Below are positions 30,697 through 33,341 of a stretch of 33,341 bases of DNA, piece after piece. Under the pieces are notes generated by a model. It ran no database searches, was not told where the DNA came from, and saw nothing but the letters and a program-made list of their open reading frames with translations. The stretch is from Elysia marginata (taxonomy: Eukaryota > Mollusca > Gastropoda > Plakobranchidae): assembly GCA_019649035.1 (NCBI GenBank), contig BMAT01005656.1:7379-40719 (forward strand), given 5' to 3'. Every line of letters begins with the position of its first letter. The first letter of the stretch is position 1. A program made the translations under genes and the position numbers.

Positions 30697-32949
30697 TTAG
30701 GTCTGCGAGTGAAACCCGCTCTCTTTGTCTGCAGAGTTTCGAGCAGAACTCAGCGAATCTCTGAGGTCATCACTATCATTCAGTGCCGTCAGCCCTGGAT
30801 CCTCCCAGCTCAGAATACAGTTAGTAGCAGACGACGGCGATTCTTCGCCACCATCTTCTTCTTCGGCAAAGCCAGAGTGGCGGGAACCTTTTTGTTGTGC
30901 GCAGGCTTCCCTTTTTCTGTCGACCGTTTTACCGCTCCAGTCGAGCTGCGTAGTGATATTCTCGACGGGTGCTTTACTAGAGACAAAAGGATTGTTACCT
31001 GCGGACCTACTATCGCTTTTCCATTGGGAACAAAGGGGAAGATCTCTGCTGGCATTACTGTTGCTGTCGACATCATCTTTGTCTAACAAATCTGTAGATC
31101 CTGTGTCTCTCATGCCCATCTGTGAAGCTTCATATTCCTCGCAATACACGTGTCCGTTCTGCTGAGCATCTCTGTGTCGACCTTGCATAAAGTTTCTCCA
31201 ATTCTTGTATTCCTCTAGTAGCACCTCATCAGCCCGCCCTTCTTCTCCGCCCCTTCCCTTTCCTCTCCTTGAACTCAAGCTCTCCTCCTGTTTAGAGGTA
31301 AGGCTTCTCCGCTGTCTGCTTTGTCGTGGGTTTCGGCTGTAAAACCCGCCATCGGTCTCCTCGCCCGCCTTGTCCAGGGCGAAGTTAATCTCTCCGCCAT
31401 TGTGGATCGCCTGCCGATCGTCCTCCTCCCCTTCACCGGCCAGCGCTTTCTGTAGCTGGGGCTCTGTGAGCTCGACCAGGGAGTTGCTCCTGTGGATCAC
31501 GTGAGGAGGGTCTCCTCTAGATCCTGCAGACGCCGCCGCCGCCATTGACTCCTGGAAGAACCGAAGATGGACGCTCTTGTCGATAGGCGCCGGTTTGGAC
31601 TTTGAACTCTTCCCCAGCGAGCTGTGTCGATGACGGTGGCGTTGGCCGTGTTTGTCATGCTTACCACTCTTGCTGTGGCGGCCGCCGTGATCTCGGCGCT
31701 GTTTCCGATCGTCTTCCGGTTTTAGATGGACGCCTTTGTAGCCAGCGATGTCAGAAGTTTCTACTTTCTCTTCTACAATATCGTTGGAAAACTGTTCTTC
31801 GCGAGGGACATAAACAGGCAAAGATTTTGTTGATGTGAGTTTCGGATGCTCTGGCTTTTGCGGAAAGCGCTGGTCAAAACTTTCCTGCTCATTATGTTTT
31901 CTCCCCGAATCCATTATATCTGCATGTTTGCCAGGATAGATGCCACAATGGCCTTCGACAGGTTTAGCAGTTTCACTGAATACGATTCCACAAAATTCCT
32001 TGTTAGTCTCAACGCCTTTGTTGCTAAAGTCGGTGCTTGCATTGAACACTGAAACACTTGCTGGACCGTACTGCTGGTTTTGGGAATGCAGATTATCAAC
32101 GTCTCTTTTGTTTATCTTATTATCAAAACTAGCGGTCTTGCCGATGGGGCTATGGTCTAGACCTTGCATGAAATATGCTCCAGGCATTTGGCTTGTGGTA
32201 TCATCCATAAAATCCCCGCATGCTGTCTCAACTGGTTCCGTTCTTTGTTGGACAATATCGAACAAATTATCGTCCTCGTTATCTGCACCTGTTTCGTAGA
32301 TGTTAACACAATCTTTAGGTCTTTGCTTGCCGACATGCGCACTCAACAAATCGCCAGATGTGCGCATGGGCAGTGGCGACGATCGTTTGACCCAAACACA
32401 TGTACCATCGTTCTCCTCGTCTTCTGGACCAACGTCCACTTTTTGGTCGCTCTCAGCTGTGATCACCGGAGGGAAAGGTAACTCGCAAAACTCCCCCGAG
32501 GGACAAAAGATCATCTCGATACTCTCCCCTGCCTCACCGCTATCTAACGTGATAGACGGAGGCCGCACTCTCTTCCGCTGCTGGTTGACGTGGTGCTGTT
32601 GGGTTGAGTCAGGCTCCTGGGTTTCTTCGCCGGACCTCTGGTAGGGTTTCTGCTGCGCGGCGAGTTGAATCAAACTTTCCTGTTTCTGTCGCTTCAGGGA
32701 ACTCTTCTTCTTGCAGCCGATGTTTGGTATGAGGCAGTGCGCTTTCTGGTGTTTACCGGCGGTTGCGCCGCCGTGAACTTGTCTAGGAGCATCAGACACG
32801 GCGACACTGTTGGGTGTCTGAACAGTGTCCTTGACCTTGCAGACATTAAACTCGTCGTCGTCAAAGTCATCGTTGCTGAAATAGGTCTCTGTGGTAGCGC
32901 CTCCTGTCTCCGTCCCGCTTTGATAAGAATAGCCCTGGTGGATAATCAC
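30697..32949 (-). CDS. Large terminal exon, 750 C-terminal residues of an unrecognised disordered protein
   Basis: A single open frame of 750 codons ends at a stop at 30697-30699. Its 5' edge is a splice acceptor (CTTGACTTTTTCTTCCAG, then GTGATTATCC), so the first residue is not a start and upstream exons lie beyond the right edge. I do not recognise the family. Visible segments: an acidic patch (NDDFDDDEFNV, near residue 27); a Pro/Glu-rich region around 125-200; a His/Lys/Arg-rich stretch (KSGKHDKHGQRHRHRHSS, about 430); an Ala run with RSNSLVELTEPQLQKAL just after it, probably the best ordered motif; an Arg/Gly/Glu-rich stretch near 570; and a Ser/Asp-rich tail ending ESGFHSQT. No transmembrane segment or zinc ligand set is seen. 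The GC content is clearly higher than the flanks, which supports coding. The gene converges on the TIF1-like gene. Confidence 0.85.
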   Translation of the reverse strand: MIIHQGYSYQSGTETGGATTETYFSNDDFDDDEFNVCKVKDTVQTPNSVAVSDAPRQVHGGATAGKHQKAHCLIPNIGCKKKSSLKRQKQESLIQLAAQQKPYQRSGEETQEPDSTQQHHVNQQRKRVRPPSITLDSGEAGESIEMIFCPSGEFCELPFPPVITAESDQKVDVGPEDEENDGTCVWVKRSSPLPMRTSGDLLSAHVGKQRPKDCVNIYETGADNEDDNLFDIVQQRTEPVETACGDFMDDTTSQMPGAYFMQGLDHSPIGKTASFDNKINKRDVDNLHSQNQQYGPASVSVFNASTDFSNKGVETNKEFCGIVFSETAKPVEGHCGIYPGKHADIMDSGRKHNEQESFDQRFPQKPEHPKLTSTKSLPVYVPREEQFSNDIVEEKVETSDIAGYKGVHLKPEDDRKQRRDHGGRHSKSGKHDKHGQRHRHRHSSLGKSSKSKPAPIDKSVHLRFFQESMAAAASAGSRGDPPHVIHRSNSLVELTEPQLQKALAGEGEEDDRQAIHNGGEINFALDKAGEETDGGFYSRNPRQSRQRRSLTSKQEESLSSRRGKGRGGEEGRADEVLLEEYKNWRNFMQGRHRDAQQNGHVYCEEYEASQMGMRDTGSTDLLDKDDVDSNSNASRDLPLCSQWKSDSRSAGNNPFVSSKAPVENITTQLDWSGKTVDRKREACAQQKGSRHSGFAEEEDGGEESPSSATNCILSWEDPGLTALNDSDDLRDSLSSARNSADKESGFHSQT

Positions 32950-33302
32950 CTGGAAGAAAAAGTCAAGAAGGATTTGATTGAAAACATAATTATTTTAAAA
33001 ATCAAGTTCAAGAAAAACATGACGATTTCTGACTAACAGACAAAAAGAATTGAAAAGAAATATGGCCAGAGAGAAAGTGGAAAAAACATACACAAACAGA
33101 CAGAAAGAGAGAAGTATGAAGAGAGGGAGTAAGATAGAGGCAAAGGGAAAGAAAGAGGGAGAGGAAAATGGAGACAGGGAGACTGAAAGAAAGAAACAGA
33201 GTGAGAGAAACAGGGAGAAAAGAGAGACAGCGAGAGACAGATCGAGAGAGATAGAGAGACCGATAGATAGAGAGAAAGATAGATTAAAAGAGAGAAGACA
33301 GA

Positions 33303-33341
<39 letters not shown>
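32950..33341 (-). other. Intron upstream of the terminal exon, polypyrimidine on the - strand
   Basis: The acceptor AG lies at 32950-32951. From about 33040 to the window end the + strand is almost pure purine (GA, GAAA, AGAC units), ending in an AG microsatellite at 33309-33336. On the transcribed sense (-) strand this is a CT-rich tract. Confidence 0.8.

Noticed and set aside
30709..32644. Several + strand open frames opposite the 750-residue exon
   Set aside because: They are shadows of the - strand coding exon, which has the splice acceptor and the longer frame.

Overview
This is a eukaryotic genomic window: AT-rich, with short exons bounded by GT/AG introns, dispersed MITEs and a tRNA-derived SINE. 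The gene content and repeat style fit an invertebrate, most likely a lophotrochozoan such as a gastropod mollusc. That placement is an inference and was not tested by any search.

From about 200 to 17482 on the + strand lies one nearly complete gene of the TIF1 family (TRIM24/TRIM33 type; Drosophila Bonus is the fly member). I could join 17 coding exons with consistent splice phases. They encode RING, B-box 1, B-box 2, a coiled coil, a long Gly/Pro/Ser-rich middle region, a PHD finger, a bromodomain and a terminal basic motif. The longest model is about 1184 residues, close to the size of vertebrate TIF1 proteins. In that family the RING/B-box/coiled-coil module acts in ubiquitin or SUMO ligation and oligomerisation, while the PHD-bromodomain pair reads histone H3 tails. 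The gene has several unusual points: a RING finger interrupted by about 160 acidic residues; two separate local duplications that each copy an exon end with its splice donor, in frame (exon 6 and exon 14); a candidate 21-nt microexon; a tandem NAGNAG acceptor; a trinucleotide repeat next to the PHD donor; and a G-quadruplex motif in the bromodomain intron.

From 17483 to about 22820 comes the probable 3' UTR and downstream flank. It holds a 61-bp tandem duplication, a foldback with 23-bp arms, an assembly gap (N run 19261-19315) next to poly-C, and several AATAAA signals. Around 22.8 kb, poly(A) signals on opposite strands face each other, and a possible tiny terminal exon on the - strand lies at 23008-23061.

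From about 23.1 to 30.7 kb I see no convincing gene. The stretch is rich in repeats: a full tRNA-type SINE and a reversed fragment of another, a LINE-like 3' end with target-site duplication, at least four terminal-inverted-repeat (MITE-like) elements, an AG microsatellite and a small hairpin.

From 30697 to 32949 on the - strand is a 2.25-kb terminal exon encoding 750 C-terminal residues of a low-complexity, probably disordered protein that I do not recognise. Its 5' side is a clear splice acceptor, so the rest of that gene lies beyond the right edge. The adjoining intron is a long polypurine tract on the + strand. The two genes point toward each other.
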